In this document: one piece after another, positions 51,214 through 60,084 of the stretch
Layout of the letters: each line of letters begins with the position of its first letter
Numbering within the stretch: position 1 is the stretch's first letter
Assembly (NCBI GenBank): GCA_900318665.1
Contig: ONLQ01000001.1
Span: 62,001 to 126,000 of the forward strand
DNA from: an uncultured Bacteroidales bacterium
GTDB lineage: Bacteria; Bacteroidota; Bacteroidia; Bacteroidales; P3
Reading direction: 5' to 3'
Length of the DNA stretch: 64,000 nucleotides
Made by a program: the position numbers and the translations under genes
Notes under the pieces: generated by a model
What the model was told of the DNA's origin: nothing
Seen by the model: only the letters and a program-made list of their open reading frames with translations
Databases searched by the model: none

Positions 51214-51795
51214 ATGGATTCAAAAGAATTGCTGGACAGGTTGTCGCGCATAGAGCAGAGCACCCGCGAGGAATGGATGGAAAACGTGAGTAAGGCCGAA
51301 AGCCACCCCTATTCCGTGCCTCTGCGTTTGTTGGCACTTGCTGGCGCGCAGGTCTGGGGCGAGCATCCTATCAATGGGCGGCAGTTGCGTAAAGAGGCTC
51401 TTATTGCCAACAATGCCACGTTGCCGTCGCAAATAGTGAAGAGGGCGTGCGAATACAAACCTCGGCAATTCGACGTCATGCAGGAAATCAATGCCTATCA
51501 AGAGGTTTCGTTCAAGACGGCGCCCAAGAGTGTCATACTCTCCAAATTTCTTGACGAGGGATGTGTGCAGGCGGAGCAGAGTAGCGACGAACCAATGGAA
51601 AGCCTTGAGAGCCTTGGCAAAAAAAGTATTGCCGCAGATAATGCGTTAGTATCTGAAACTCTTGCAATTGTATATGAAAGGCAGGGCAAAATAGACAAGG
51701 CAATAGAAATGTATGAGCGATTGGCCTCCCAAAATCCCGAAAAAAGTAGTACCTTTGCAAACCGAATTGCCGAACTGAAGAATAGGCAAGTGTAA
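51214..51795 (+). CDS. TPR-like protein of unknown function upstream of secG
   Basis: 193 residues, no signal peptide. Mostly helical; the C-terminus contains one clear tetratricopeptide-like unit ('ALVSETLAIVYERQGKIDKAIEMYERLASQNPEKSSTFANRIAEL'). It is directly upstream of secG (37 bp), an arrangement common in Bacteroidota. Its relation to secretion is not established. Confidence 0.75.
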   Translation: MDSKELLDRLSRIEQSTREEWMENVSKAESHPYSVPLRLLALAGAQVWGEHPINGRQLRKEALIANNATLPSQIVKRACEYKPRQFDVMQEINAYQEVSFKTAPKSVILSKFLDEGCVQAEQSSDEPMESLESLGKKSIAADNALVSETLAIVYERQGKIDKAIEMYERLASQNPEKSSTFANRIAELKNRQV

Positions 51796-51832
51796 TGTAA
51801 CATCTTATTAAAACAATAACTTACATCAAATC

Positions 51833-52168
51833 ATGTATCAATTTATCGTCATTCTTATCCTGATAGTGTGCGTCTTGCTTGCTATCGTGGTTCTTGTTCA
51901 GAACTCCAAGGGAGGCGGACTCGCTGCCAACTTTGCCGGTGGCAATCAGATTATGGGTGCTCCTCGTACTGCCGATTTCCTTGAGAAAGCCACTTGGTGG
52001 CTGGCTGCTATACTTATCGTTCTCAGCCTTGCTGCTACCGTGGCCATTCCTCGCCACACTGTAGAGGCTGACGTTGACACCAGCATCACCAATGTCGAGA
52101 TGCCTGTTGCCAATCCCGCTCCCGCTGCTCCTGCCGCACAGCCTGCTCAGGAAGCCACACAGGAATAA
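51833..52168 (+). CDS. secG: Preprotein translocase subunit SecG
   Basis: 111 residues. Two membrane helices (~3-22 and ~58-78) around the SecG loop 'VLVQNSKGGGLAANFAGGNQIMGAPRTADFLEKATWWLA', then an Ala/Pro-rich tail. It supports SecYE-mediated export in the inner membrane. Confidence 0.95.
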   Translation: MYQFIVILILIVCVLLAIVVLVQNSKGGGLAANFAGGNQIMGAPRTADFLEKATWWLAAILIVLSLAATVAIPRHTVEADVDTSITNVEMPVANPAPAAPAAQPAQEATQE

Positions 52169-52190
52169 GAGTAATAGCCAATTATGCTAT

Positions 52191-52227
52191 AAGGGAGATT
52201 TGCCCCACGGACAAGTCTCCCTTTCTT
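52191..52227 (+). terminator. Terminator after secG
   Basis: AAGGGAGA (52191-52198) pairs with TCTCCCTT (52216-52223), followed by TCTTTATT. Confidence 0.85.
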
Positions 52228-52298
52228 TATTGATGATAAATACCGCTGATTTTTAGGCGTGATGTCGCCGCAAAGTTTTTTTGGCAATTCAGGCGTCG

Positions 52299-53735
52299 AT
52301 GACAGAACTTTACGAACAGGTAACGCATCTCATTCTCTCGCATTTCCCTCACACGCCCACGCAGGGGCAACGCGAGGCTTGCGAGACACTTGTGCGTTTT
52401 CTCTACGACCCGGACCCGTGTGCCACGGCATTGCTGCGAGGATATGCGGGCACAGGAAAGACCTCGCTGGTCAGCGCACTGATTCAGACTGCTCCGAAAC
52501 TGAAAATCAAGACTTTCCTGCTGGCGCCCACGGGTCGTGCAGCCAAAGTGCTGTCGGGCTATTCGGGCAAGACCGCCTATACCATACATAAAAAGATATA
52601 CACCACGCTGACCGACAGCAATGGCAACATACGCACCGTGCGAGCGCGCAACAAGCACACCTACACGTTGTTTATAGTCGATGAGGCTTCGATGATAGAC
52701 GACGGGCTGTCTCCAACAGGCTATCGCAACAGTCTATTGCAGGACTTGATAGACTATGTGCGCGAGGGCGAGAGTTGCCGCCTGCTGTTCATAGGCGATA
52801 GCGCGCAGTTGCCGCCAGTTGGTGCCGACGAGAGTCCTGCACTCGACAAGGACTATCTCACCACCTTGGCGCCGCTAAAAATATTCGATTGCGAACTAAC
52901 CGAGGTTGTCCGCCAACAGCATGAGTCGGGCATACTGCATAACGCCACGCTGCTGCGCCAGCAGATAGCGGAGATGGAGGTTTACGACGAGGTGCAGATG
53001 CCGCTCTTTTCGTGTCAAGGCTTTCCCGACATAGTGCGTCTTGGCGGTGCCGACCTTGAGGAGACACTATATAAGGAATATGACGACAAAATCCAGGAAG
53101 ATGTCGCCATCATCTGCCGTTCCAACAAGCGCGCCAACCTATACAACCAGGCTATTCGCAACCGCATACTCTTTCGCGAAGAGGAGGTTAATGCTGGCGA
53201 CTACCTTATGGTGGTGAAAAACAACTATTTCTGGCTTGAGGAAGGCTCGCCGATGGGCTTTATTGCCAATGGTGATATAGTCGAGGTCATGTCAGCCCGC
53301 AATCATCAGGAACTCTATGGCTTCCATTTTGTTGATGCCACGCTGCGCTTTGTTGATTATGCCGACGCGCCCACCATCGACTGCAAACTATTGCTCGAAA
53401 CGCTACACAGCGAGTCTCCGTCGCTAACCGCCGACGAGTCGCAACGGCTTTTCGACAGCGTTATGGAAGACTACGACGACCTTCCCACCAAGGCTGACCG
53501 TATGAAGGCCTTGAAAGAAAATCCATATTATAACGCTCTGCAAATCAAATTCTCCTACGCCCTCACCTGCCACAAGACGCAGGGCGGACAGTGGCGCACG
53601 GTTTTTGTAGAGCAGGGCTATCTGACCGATGATATGCTGACACGCGAATACCTGCGTTGGCTCTACACAGCCTTGACTCGAGCCACCGACCGTGTGTACC
53701 TTCTTAACTTCGAAGACAGATTTTTTGAGGAATAG
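52299..53735 (+). CDS. RecD-like ATP-dependent DNA helicase (SF1)
   Basis: 478 residues from the ATG at 52299. Walker A 'GYAGTGKTSL' (~48-57), Walker B 'FIVDEASMIDD', 'FIGDSAQLPPVGADESPAL', then 'ICRSNKRANLYNQAIR' and the UvrD_C_2 part 'FSYALTCHKTQGGQWRTVFVEQ' and 'YTALTRATDRVYLLNF'. It is a stand-alone AAA/UvrD_C_2 helicase typical of Bacteroidota, probably 5'-3' and acting in repair or replication; the exact role is unknown. Confidence 0.92.
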   Translation: MTELYEQVTHLILSHFPHTPTQGQREACETLVRFLYDPDPCATALLRGYAGTGKTSLVSALIQTAPKLKIKTFLLAPTGRAAKVLSGYSGKTAYTIHKKIYTTLTDSNGNIRTVRARNKHTYTLFIVDEASMIDDGLSPTGYRNSLLQDLIDYVREGESCRLLFIGDSAQLPPVGADESPALDKDYLTTLAPLKIFDCELTEVVRQQHESGILHNATLLRQQIAEMEVYDEVQMPLFSCQGFPDIVRLGGADLEETLYKEYDDKIQEDVAIICRSNKRANLYNQAIRNRILFREEEVNAGDYLMVVKNNYFWLEEGSPMGFIANGDIVEVMSARNHQELYGFHFVDATLRFVDYADAPTIDCKLLLETLHSESPSLTADESQRLFDSVMEDYDDLPTKADRMKALKENPYYNALQIKFSYALTCHKTQGGQWRTVFVEQGYLTDDMLTREYLRWLYTALTRATDRVYLLNFEDRFFEE

Positions 53736-53778
53736 CCCTTAATCGCCGTAGGACATTAGTCAGATAGGTATATATAAC

Positions 53779-53817
53779 AACCGAGGGGCGTGATTTCACG
53801 CCCCTCGGTTTGTTTTT
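53779..53817. terminator. Bidirectional terminator between the helicase gene and hup
   Basis: AACCGAGGGGCGTGA (53779-53793) is exactly complementary to 53796-53810, and TGTTTTT follows. It serves both convergent genes. Confidence 0.93.
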
Positions 53818-53834
53818 CTGTAAGTTAGAAAATC

Positions 53835-54098
53835 TTAGAACTCGATGCTTTTGGACATCTTGAACTTACCGGCCTTCTTGGCGGGAATCTGGATTTTCTT
53901 TTTGGTGCGGAGGTTGACACCAGTGCGAGCAGCACGCTCGGTCACGCTGAAAGTACCGAAGCCAGGGAGAGTGACTTTGTCGCCCTTCTTCATGGTCTCA
54001 ACGGTAGCGTCGATGAATGCATCAAGAGCCTTGTGGGCATCAACTTTGGTAAGGCCAGCCTTTTCGGCGATGGCAGCAACTAATTCGGTTTTGTTCAT
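53835..54098 (-). CDS. hup: HU-family DNA-binding protein
   Basis: 87 residues. 'MNKTELVAAIAEKAGLTKVD', 'DKVTLPGFGTFSVTERAARTGVN' and the DNA-binding arm 'TKKKIQIPAKKAGKFKMSKSIEF' make up a full HU. A nucleoid-associated dimer. A TATATTTG -7 box is at 54149-54142 on the minus strand. Confidence 0.96.
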   Translation of the reverse strand: MNKTELVAAIAEKAGLTKVDAHKALDAFIDATVETMKKGDKVTLPGFGTFSVTERAARTGVNLRTKKKIQIPAKKAGKFKMSKSIEF

Positions 54099-54141
54099 AA
54101 TGATTTAGTTTAATTGTTGAAAAGTTTTTTAATTACGATGC

Positions 54142-54174
54142 AAATATATGTAAAATAATGTAAATAAAGCAAAT
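54142..54174 (-). promoter_or_regulatory. Promoter of hup
   Basis: On the minus strand TTTG (54174-54171), a 21-bp spacer and TATATTTG (54149-54142). Confidence 0.65.
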
Positions 54175-54203
54175 AAATTTTTATTTTAATTTTTCTTAAT
54201 TGT

Positions 54204-55145
54204 TTATTTGTTTAATATACAATTACTTATATTATAGCCTCTGAGGAATTCTTCTATTGTCATACGGCGTTTTCCGTTGGGTTGGAGGCTTAAAATATTG
54301 ATAAATCCATCGCTTACACCTACTCTAAGATAGCGCTTGCCGTCGGTGTCCACCATGCCCTTTTCAGCATCGTTTTGCTGGACGAATGTGACCTCATAGA
54401 TTTTGAACGAGAGTTCCGCCCCAGTAGTGGAGATAAGGCTCATGGTTGCGGCAGGGTAGGGAGAAAGACCGCGAACAAAGTTGTAAATCTCCTCGCCGCT
54501 CTTATCCCACGGAATGGCGCAGTCTGCTTTGAATATTTTTGGAGCCAGGTTTGGGTTTTCTACCACAGGCTGAGAAAAAGGCGTGAGCGAATGGCTCTCG
54601 ATGCCGTTGAGAGTCTCCACAACTAACGAACGCCCCATTTCTGCCAGACGGTCGTGGAGTGTTTCGGCGGTGTCGCTATCGGAGATGTCGCATCGCCGTT
54701 GCAGCAGCATACGCCCCTCGTCAATGCGCTCGTTGAGCATGAAGGTCGTTACTCCGGTCTCTCGTTCGCCGTTGATGATAGCCCAGTTGATGGGGGCGGC
54801 ACCACGATACTGCGGCAGGAGCGACGCATGGAGGTTGAACGTGCCTTGCGGCGGCATGGCCCACACGCACTGGGGCAGCATGCGGAACGCCACAACGACA
54901 AAGATGTCGGCCTGCCAGGCTTTGAGGTCTTCAAGAAACTGCGGGTCACGCAGTTTCTCGGGTTGCAGTATTGGCAGCCCGTGCTGTTCGGCATATTGTT
55001 TCACCGCCGATGAGGTCATTTTCAGTCCGCGCCCCGTGGGACGGTCTGGCACCGTAACAACGCCCACCACCTCGTGCGACGAATGGCAGATGGCATCGAG
55101 CGACGACACCGCAAAATCGGGCGTACCCATAAAAACTACTCGCAT
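54204..55145 (-). CDS. fmt: Methionyl-tRNA formyltransferase
   Basis: 313 residues from MRVVFMGTPDFA at 55145. 'FMGTPDFAVSSLDAI', 'LPQCVWAMPPQGTFNLHASLLPQYRGAAPINWAIINGE' (the SLLP catalytic motif) and the C-terminal OB-like domain are all present. It formylates initiator Met-tRNA with 10-formyl-THF. Its start overlaps the ribH stop by 10 bp. Confidence 0.96.
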   Translation of the reverse strand: MRVVFMGTPDFAVSSLDAICHSSHEVVGVVTVPDRPTGRGLKMTSSAVKQYAEQHGLPILQPEKLRDPQFLEDLKAWQADIFVVVAFRMLPQCVWAMPPQGTFNLHASLLPQYRGAAPINWAIINGERETGVTTFMLNERIDEGRMLLQRRCDISDSDTAETLHDRLAEMGRSLVVETLNGIESHSLTPFSQPVVENPNLAPKIFKADCAIPWDKSGEEIYNFVRGLSPYPAATMSLISTTGAELSFKIYEVTFVQQNDAEKGMVDTDGKRYLRVGVSDGFINILSLQPNGKRRMTIEEFLRGYNISNCILNK

Positions 55146-55612
55146 AGCGCACACATTTTAAGAGCCGTTACAGCCGCCTCAACGCCTTTGTTGCCGTGTT
55201 TGCCTCCACAGCGGTCGAGGGCTTGCTGCATATTGTTGGTGGTAAGCAGTCCGAAAATGACAGGTTTTTCGTGCTTGAGCGACACATTGGTCAGCCCCTG
55301 CGACACAGCCTCGCAGATGAAGTCGAAATGGCGCGTATCGCCCTGAATGACACACCCAAGGCAGATGACGGCATCACATTGGCCGCGGCGCAGCACGAGG
55401 TCGGCACCGGTAGTCAGTTCGTAACTTCCTGGAACGTGTATTATATTAATGTTGTCTTCTGCCACGCCGTGTTGTAGCAGTGTGTCGTAAGCACCTTGCA
55501 ACAGGGCATTGGTAATCTCGGCGTTCCATTCGGCCACGACTATACTTATTTTATATCGACCTCCGTCGGGCACCCTCGACGGGTCGTAGTCAGAAAGATT
55601 AGTCTTTTTCAT
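55136..55612 (-). CDS. ribH: 6,7-dimethyl-8-ribityllumazine synthase
   Basis: 158 residues. 'KISIVVAEWNAEITNALLQGAYDTL', 'INIIHVPGSYELTTGADLVL', 'DAVICLGCVIQGDTRHFDFICEAVSQGLT' (catalytic His) and 'EKPVIFGLLTTNNMQQALDR' are the lumazine-synthase signatures. It is the penultimate step of riboflavin synthesis. Translationally coupled to fmt. Confidence 0.96.
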   Translation of the reverse strand: MKKTNLSDYDPSRVPDGGRYKISIVVAEWNAEITNALLQGAYDTLLQHGVAEDNINIIHVPGSYELTTGADLVLRRGQCDAVICLGCVIQGDTRHFDFICEAVSQGLTNVSLKHEKPVIFGLLTTNNMQQALDRCGGKHGNKGVEAAVTALKMCALCE

Positions 55613-55705
55613 TATATATTATATGTATTGTTTCTCACTCGGATTTTTTAACATGAACTATCGTGAAAATATCTTTTCTCTCCCCATGATAATTCATGTT
55701 GAAAG

Positions 55706-58174
55706 TCATTGCACACGCAGACGGTCGCCGGCGTGGGGCTGTTTCAGCGATTTGTTATACTGCCGTAGTTGTCGCACTGTGATGTCGAATTTCTGCGCTA
55801 TGTCGCTAAGCGTATCGCCTTCTTGAACAACGTAGTAGCGTTCGTTACTCTTGGATTTGTCGGCCTTGGCGGGCTTGCTTTCTTTGGTGGGTTCGGGTTC
55901 TTCTGCCACATGGCTCTCGTCGGCCTTATAAACGGGGGCGTCGCCATGGCGTGGCTGACGTATGCCAAAATAACTCTTGTCGAGATGCAGCCGTTTGGAC
56001 CGTAGGCTGTAGGTTGAAAAATCGAGTATCCATTCGGGGTCGATAGGCTCGTATTGGAAGCGCACCTCGAAATGGAGATGCGGACCTGTGGAGCGACCTG
56101 TGGAGCCGCCAAGCCCAATGATGTTGCCAGCCTTGACCACCTGCATAGGCTTGACATTAATCTTCGACAGATGGCCGTAAACCGTTTCCAGCCCGTTGTG
56201 ATGGCGCACCACAATCAGATTGCCGTATGCGCCCATGGCGCGGGCAATGCGCACCACTCCGTCGAAAGCGCAGCGCACTGGGTCGCCAGTATTTAGGCGT
56301 ATGTCGGTGCCACGGTGGGGACGGTTCCAGCGCCATCCGTAGGGAGAGGTGATGATGCCTCTGACTGGGAAGCAAAAAACCGACGAGTCGCTGACGAGGC
56401 TGATTCTTATTTCGTCGGGCAGCGAGTCTAGGCGGCAGTTGTGTGGTTTCACACGGCAGTCGGAGAAAGCGTTGCCGTACCACATAAACGACGGCGCAGG
56501 GGTGGAGAGGTCGTAGAGGCTGTCTATCAGGTCGTCCGACTCCGACAGCAGGCTGTCGATGGCGGCGCGCAACTCGGTGCGCTGGCTTTCATCGATGGCG
56601 GGACCTGGCCCGGCAGTGTTGCGCGTAACGCGCGACTGCATCATGCGCGAATAAACTATGGAGTCGAAATACGACATAGGCTGCTGTGCCATAAGCGCAA
56701 CGCCTGAAAGCGTCATAAGCAGCAGGGCTATCATCTTCACCACGCGTCTGTGGGCTCGCATCGCTATGCCCAGGTCCTTGCGATAACTGGCCACGGTGCG
56801 TCGCGCTACGGGGTAGCCCTCGTCGGCCAGCCTTTCGGCAATCTGGTCGTCGGTTAGCGGCGCGCTCTTGTCCTCTTGCTCCACCATTTGGGCTATGCGC
56901 TGTTTGATGATGTCGGTTGACACGGCTTCGCCGCTGTCGTTAGTGTAACTCGTAGAGAAACATTGCGACAAGGGGATTAGTCCGAAATCAGTTTGCACAT
57001 ATTTGTCTTTCACTATGCGCGATATTGTCGAGGGGTCGAAACCTGTTGCCTCGGCAATGTCTTTTTGCAATAGGGGGCGCTTGTCGGCGGCGTTGCCGCT
57101 CACGAAATAGTCGTGTTGCGCGTCAACGATGGCATTCATCACGAGCAGCAATGTCGATTTGCGCTGCCGTAGCGCCTCAATCAGTCCGTCGGCCGATTGC
57201 TTTTTTTCTTGCAGGAAAGCATATTGCTCTTTCTCGCTGCGCGAGAGGCTTTGTTCCGAGGCTGACAGTTGCTCCATTTGCTGCAGATACTCTTCGTCAA
57301 AGCGTATTTCGGGCATATTGCCGTCGGCAAGGCTCACGTTCAGACGGCCGCCGGTCTGTGTCACTACGAAATCGGGCGATACATATTCGGCGCCTTCGCC
57401 GTCAAGCGGCTGCACCGACAGCCCTTTCACCAGTTCCACGGCTTTCTCAACAATCTTCTCATCGGCCTTCAGTACCTGCGACAGACGTGCGAAATTGCGA
57501 TTCTTGAAAAGGTCGAAATGCTGTCCAACTATTTTCTTTGCGCATAGAGTTATATCGTCCTGCGGCAGCCGCTCTAATTGGAGCAGCAGGCACTCTTGCA
57601 CTGTGCGCGCCGCTATGCCCGCAGGTTCGAGCGACTGGACTATCCGCAACACCTCCGCAACATCATTCAGCGTCACAAATATGCCGTTGGCATACATGTC
57701 GTTGACAACCACGGCAAGGTCTATGTTGAGGTAGCCCGAAGCATCGATAGAGCCTAAAATCTCGTTGGCTATAGCGTTCTGCTGGTCGGTGAGGTTGCGG
57801 TAGCGTAATTGGTCGTGCAGGTCGTCGATGGCCGACACGGGGGCTGCTATCTGCGTCTCGCGTTGGTCAAATTCGCCGTTGTAGTAGTGCTCTTTGTAGT
57901 CGTATTCATCGTGCTCGCCGGCATAGTCGCGTTCGGCGTCGGGGTCATATTCGTCTGAAAGCGTGCCTCCTGGGCGCTCATCGGTGCGAGACGACACATT
58001 GTTTTCGTCAAGGGTCGTAGGGTCTATAAGGGGGTTGGACTCCATTTCGCGTTTCACCACCTCCTCTATCTGGTCCACCGAACGGCTCAGCATTTCCAGC
58101 AGTTGCAGTTGCTGTGGCGACAGTTTCTGCTGCTGTTTCTGTATCTGTTTCTGACTGTAACCTGCTTCCGGCAT
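55706..58174 (-). CDS. rpoN: Sigma-54 factor (RpoN) fused in frame to an M23/LysM peptidase
   Basis: 822 residues without an internal stop. Residues 1-479 are sigma-54: region I 'QQLQLLEMLSRSVDQIEEVV', an acidic linker, the core-binding domain, the helix-turn-helix 'IAEATGFDPSTISRIVKDKYVQ' and the RpoN box ARRTVASYR at 457-465. The natural RpoN end is right there, but the frame runs on. Met481 begins a signal-like helix ('MIALLLMTLSGVALMAQQ'), then a coiled coil, an M23 domain ('RPHRGTDIRLNTGDPV', 'GYGHLS'-type 'VYGHLS', 'GPHLHFEV') and a LysM motif (~780-822). The two halves belong in different compartments. Either a true fusion gives a membrane-tethered sigma factor, or the peptidase starts separately at 56734. 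Confidence 0.88.
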   Translation of the reverse strand: MPEAGYSQKQIQKQQQKLSPQQLQLLEMLSRSVDQIEEVVKREMESNPLIDPTTLDENNVSSRTDERPGGTLSDEYDPDAERDYAGEHDEYDYKEHYYNGEFDQRETQIAAPVSAIDDLHDQLRYRNLTDQQNAIANEILGSIDASGYLNIDLAVVVNDMYANGIFVTLNDVAEVLRIVQSLEPAGIAARTVQECLLLQLERLPQDDITLCAKKIVGQHFDLFKNRNFARLSQVLKADEKIVEKAVELVKGLSVQPLDGEGAEYVSPDFVVTQTGGRLNVSLADGNMPEIRFDEEYLQQMEQLSASEQSLSRSEKEQYAFLQEKKQSADGLIEALRQRKSTLLLVMNAIVDAQHDYFVSGNAADKRPLLQKDIAEATGFDPSTISRIVKDKYVQTDFGLIPLSQCFSTSYTNDSGEAVSTDIIKQRIAQMVEQEDKSAPLTDDQIAERLADEGYPVARRTVASYRKDLGIAMRAHRRVVKMIALLLMTLSGVALMAQQPMSYFDSIVYSRMMQSRVTRNTAGPGPAIDESQRTELRAAIDSLLSESDDLIDSLYDLSTPAPSFMWYGNAFSDCRVKPHNCRLDSLPDEIRISLVSDSSVFCFPVRGIITSPYGWRWNRPHRGTDIRLNTGDPVRCAFDGVVRIARAMGAYGNLIVVRHHNGLETVYGHLSKINVKPMQVVKAGNIIGLGGSTGRSTGPHLHFEVRFQYEPIDPEWILDFSTYSLRSKRLHLDKSYFGIRQPRHGDAPVYKADESHVAEEPEPTKESKPAKADKSKSNERYYVVQEGDTLSDIAQKFDITVRQLRQYNKSLKQPHAGDRLRVQ

Positions 58175-58189
58175 AATCTCGACTCTTTT

Positions 58190-59695
58190 TCAACGTTGCC
58201 AGCGGCGCAGCAATGGCACAAATTTTACTATCAGTTTGTTGACATCGTCGGACACTTTGAATCGCAGCACGAGCCACAAGGCTACCACGCCAAGCACCAC
58301 GGTGCGCAGCACGGCATCAATAAGCACATGGCCCACAAGCGGCGACAGTAGCCACGACCATAGCAGATACATCACCACCAGCACAGCCATGATGCCTATC
58401 ACACGCATCTGCCGCCACGAGAAAACGCCAACGCCCAGCCGCACCCACACAAAGGTGAGCATGGCGGCATAATAGACCAGCGTGGCTCCCAGCGATGCAG
58501 CGGCGGCGCCGCTCACGCCCATGACGGGTATCAGCGTAAGGTTCAGCACTATGGCGGTGGCCGACATCAGCAGCGAGAACGGCAGCGAGTAGGCATAACT
58601 GCGCGAAAAACTCAGCACCGTGCCCACTGGCGAGAAAGCCTGTGCCAAAATGTTGTTCAATCCCAATATCAGCACCACGCTGATGCCGCCCGCATATTCC
58701 GCTCCGTGGGGGATGACGGAATAGAGCGCGTCGAGATTGATAAGTATAAAGAAATAGAGCAGCGACGCCACCAGCAACTGATGGAGCGACACGTTCTGTA
58801 CCAAGCGGTTGAGGGCAACGGTGTCGTTGTCCTTTATGGTCTGCGCCATGACGGGACCCGAAATGGCCATCAGCGAGCGCGACGGCACACCAATCACGTT
58901 GGCAATATAGGCCGCAATAGTGTATATGCCAGCCAATTGCAATCCTCCCTTCGCGCCGATGAACAGCGAGTTGAATATCTGCACATTGCTCGTGATGCCT
59001 ATCACCGTCACCAGCAGCGTGTAGGAGAGAATGTTTTTAGCCAGCGCAGGAGTCATAAACGAGCGGTCTATGCAGAACGATATTTTGCCCAGCATCATCA
59101 GATAGACAAAATCTACCAGCGCCGCCAGTGCATACGACGAGCAGAAAAGCACCACAAACATATCGAGCGACACAATCCCGTGGCCGTAAAGCAGATAGGA
59201 CACCAGGTTGCACAACCTCACAAATACCTCGCGCACAAACTTCGGTATAGCAATCCTCATCAGCACATTGGCACTGGCCTCAAACACCGACATATAGAGC
59301 GCGAAAAACGTTAGCGGCAGCAGCCAGAAAACATAGTTGGTGAACAACGCCGAACGCTCGCTATAAATACGCACGATGGTGTCATGCCCCACAAAGAAAA
59401 GCACCGCGAAAATCACAAAACCTACCAGCGGCAGCAGCATGGCCCATGCAAAAAAGCCGTGGTCGCTGCCGTCCGCTTCCTTGAAATAGGGGAAGAAACG
59501 CACTATCGACGAACTTGTGCCAAGCATAGCCAGCGACGAAAACAGCATGGCGGCATCGACAAGTATGCGCGTCAGTCCGATTTCCTCGGCTGTCAGACAG
59601 TCGGTTAGCACAAAGAAAGTAGTGACGAAACCTATCGCCACACCCAGATAGTTGGCTATCGAACCCTTTATAGTCTGTCGTGCAATAATGCCCAT
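58190..59695 (-). CDS. Polysaccharide/lipid flippase-like protein (MVF/PST superfamily)
   Basis: 501 residues from MGIIARQTIKGSIANYLG at 59695; the frame is open 81 codons further upstream, but that stretch runs through a promoter and an 11-bp repeat array. Fourteen or so membrane segments and the start 'IKGSIANYLGVAIGFVTTF' match the polysaccharide biosynthesis protein family. It probably flips an undecaprenyl-linked glycan across the inner membrane. It lies 15 bp upstream of the rpoN-peptidase frame and is probably co-transcribed. Confidence 0.88.
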   Translation of the reverse strand: MGIIARQTIKGSIANYLGVAIGFVTTFFVLTDCLTAEEIGLTRILVDAAMLFSSLAMLGTSSSIVRFFPYFKEADGSDHGFFAWAMLLPLVGFVIFAVLFFVGHDTIVRIYSERSALFTNYVFWLLPLTFFALYMSVFEASANVLMRIAIPKFVREVFVRLCNLVSYLLYGHGIVSLDMFVVLFCSSYALAALVDFVYLMMLGKISFCIDRSFMTPALAKNILSYTLLVTVIGITSNVQIFNSLFIGAKGGLQLAGIYTIAAYIANVIGVPSRSLMAISGPVMAQTIKDNDTVALNRLVQNVSLHQLLVASLLYFFILINLDALYSVIPHGAEYAGGISVVLILGLNNILAQAFSPVGTVLSFSRSYAYSLPFSLLMSATAIVLNLTLIPVMGVSGAAAASLGATLVYYAAMLTFVWVRLGVGVFSWRQMRVIGIMAVLVVMYLLWSWLLSPLVGHVLIDAVLRTVVLGVVALWLVLRFKVSDDVNKLIVKFVPLLRRWQR

Positions 59696-59804
59696 AAAAA
59701 GTCGTGCAATAATGCAAAAAAGAATTTGCAAAAATACTAATTTTAACAAAAATAATCCAAAAGAAAACACCCTTCCAAAAACGACATCACCATAAGTCCA
59801 CATC

Positions 59805-59870
59805 CATATACGCGGCATATACGGTGCATATACGCGGCATATATGCTGCATATATGCCGCATATATGCTC
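59805..59870. repeat. Six 11-bp tandem repeats
   Basis: Units: CATATACGCGG, CATATACGGTG, CATATACGCGG, CATATATGCTG, CATATATGCCG, CATATATGCTC, with exact 11-bp period (about one helical turn). They lie upstream of both divergent genes. Confidence 0.92.
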
Positions 59871-59995
59871 CACCAAAACAGACTAAAAACCAAAATAATA
59901 CACCAATAAGGCCAAAACATATCCTCCCAAAACCTCAAACAAGCAGAAAAATCTTAATTAATTGGAATTAACACCCATAATTACACATTTTTTTG

Positions 59996-60003
59996 TATCT
60001 TTG
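59996..60003 (+). promoter_or_regulatory. -7 box of fusA2
   Basis: TATCTTTG fits TAnnTTTG; the ATG is ~80 bp downstream, leaving a long 5' leader. No clear -33 element. Confidence 0.55.
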
Positions 60004-60084
60004 CCATTTCCTAAACTAACCTTGCACCCGCCATGCAAGGCCACTAAACCACTGAAAATTATATAACAAAACAAAATATTAACG

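Larger units (their letters stand above)
59696..60084. other. Intergenic region between the flippase gene and fusA2
   Basis: 389 bp. It holds a minus-strand -7 box TATTTTTG (59736-59729) for the flippase, the 11-bp repeat array at 59805-59870, and a plus-strand TATCTTTG (59996-60003) for fusA2. Nothing else recognised. Confidence 0.65.
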
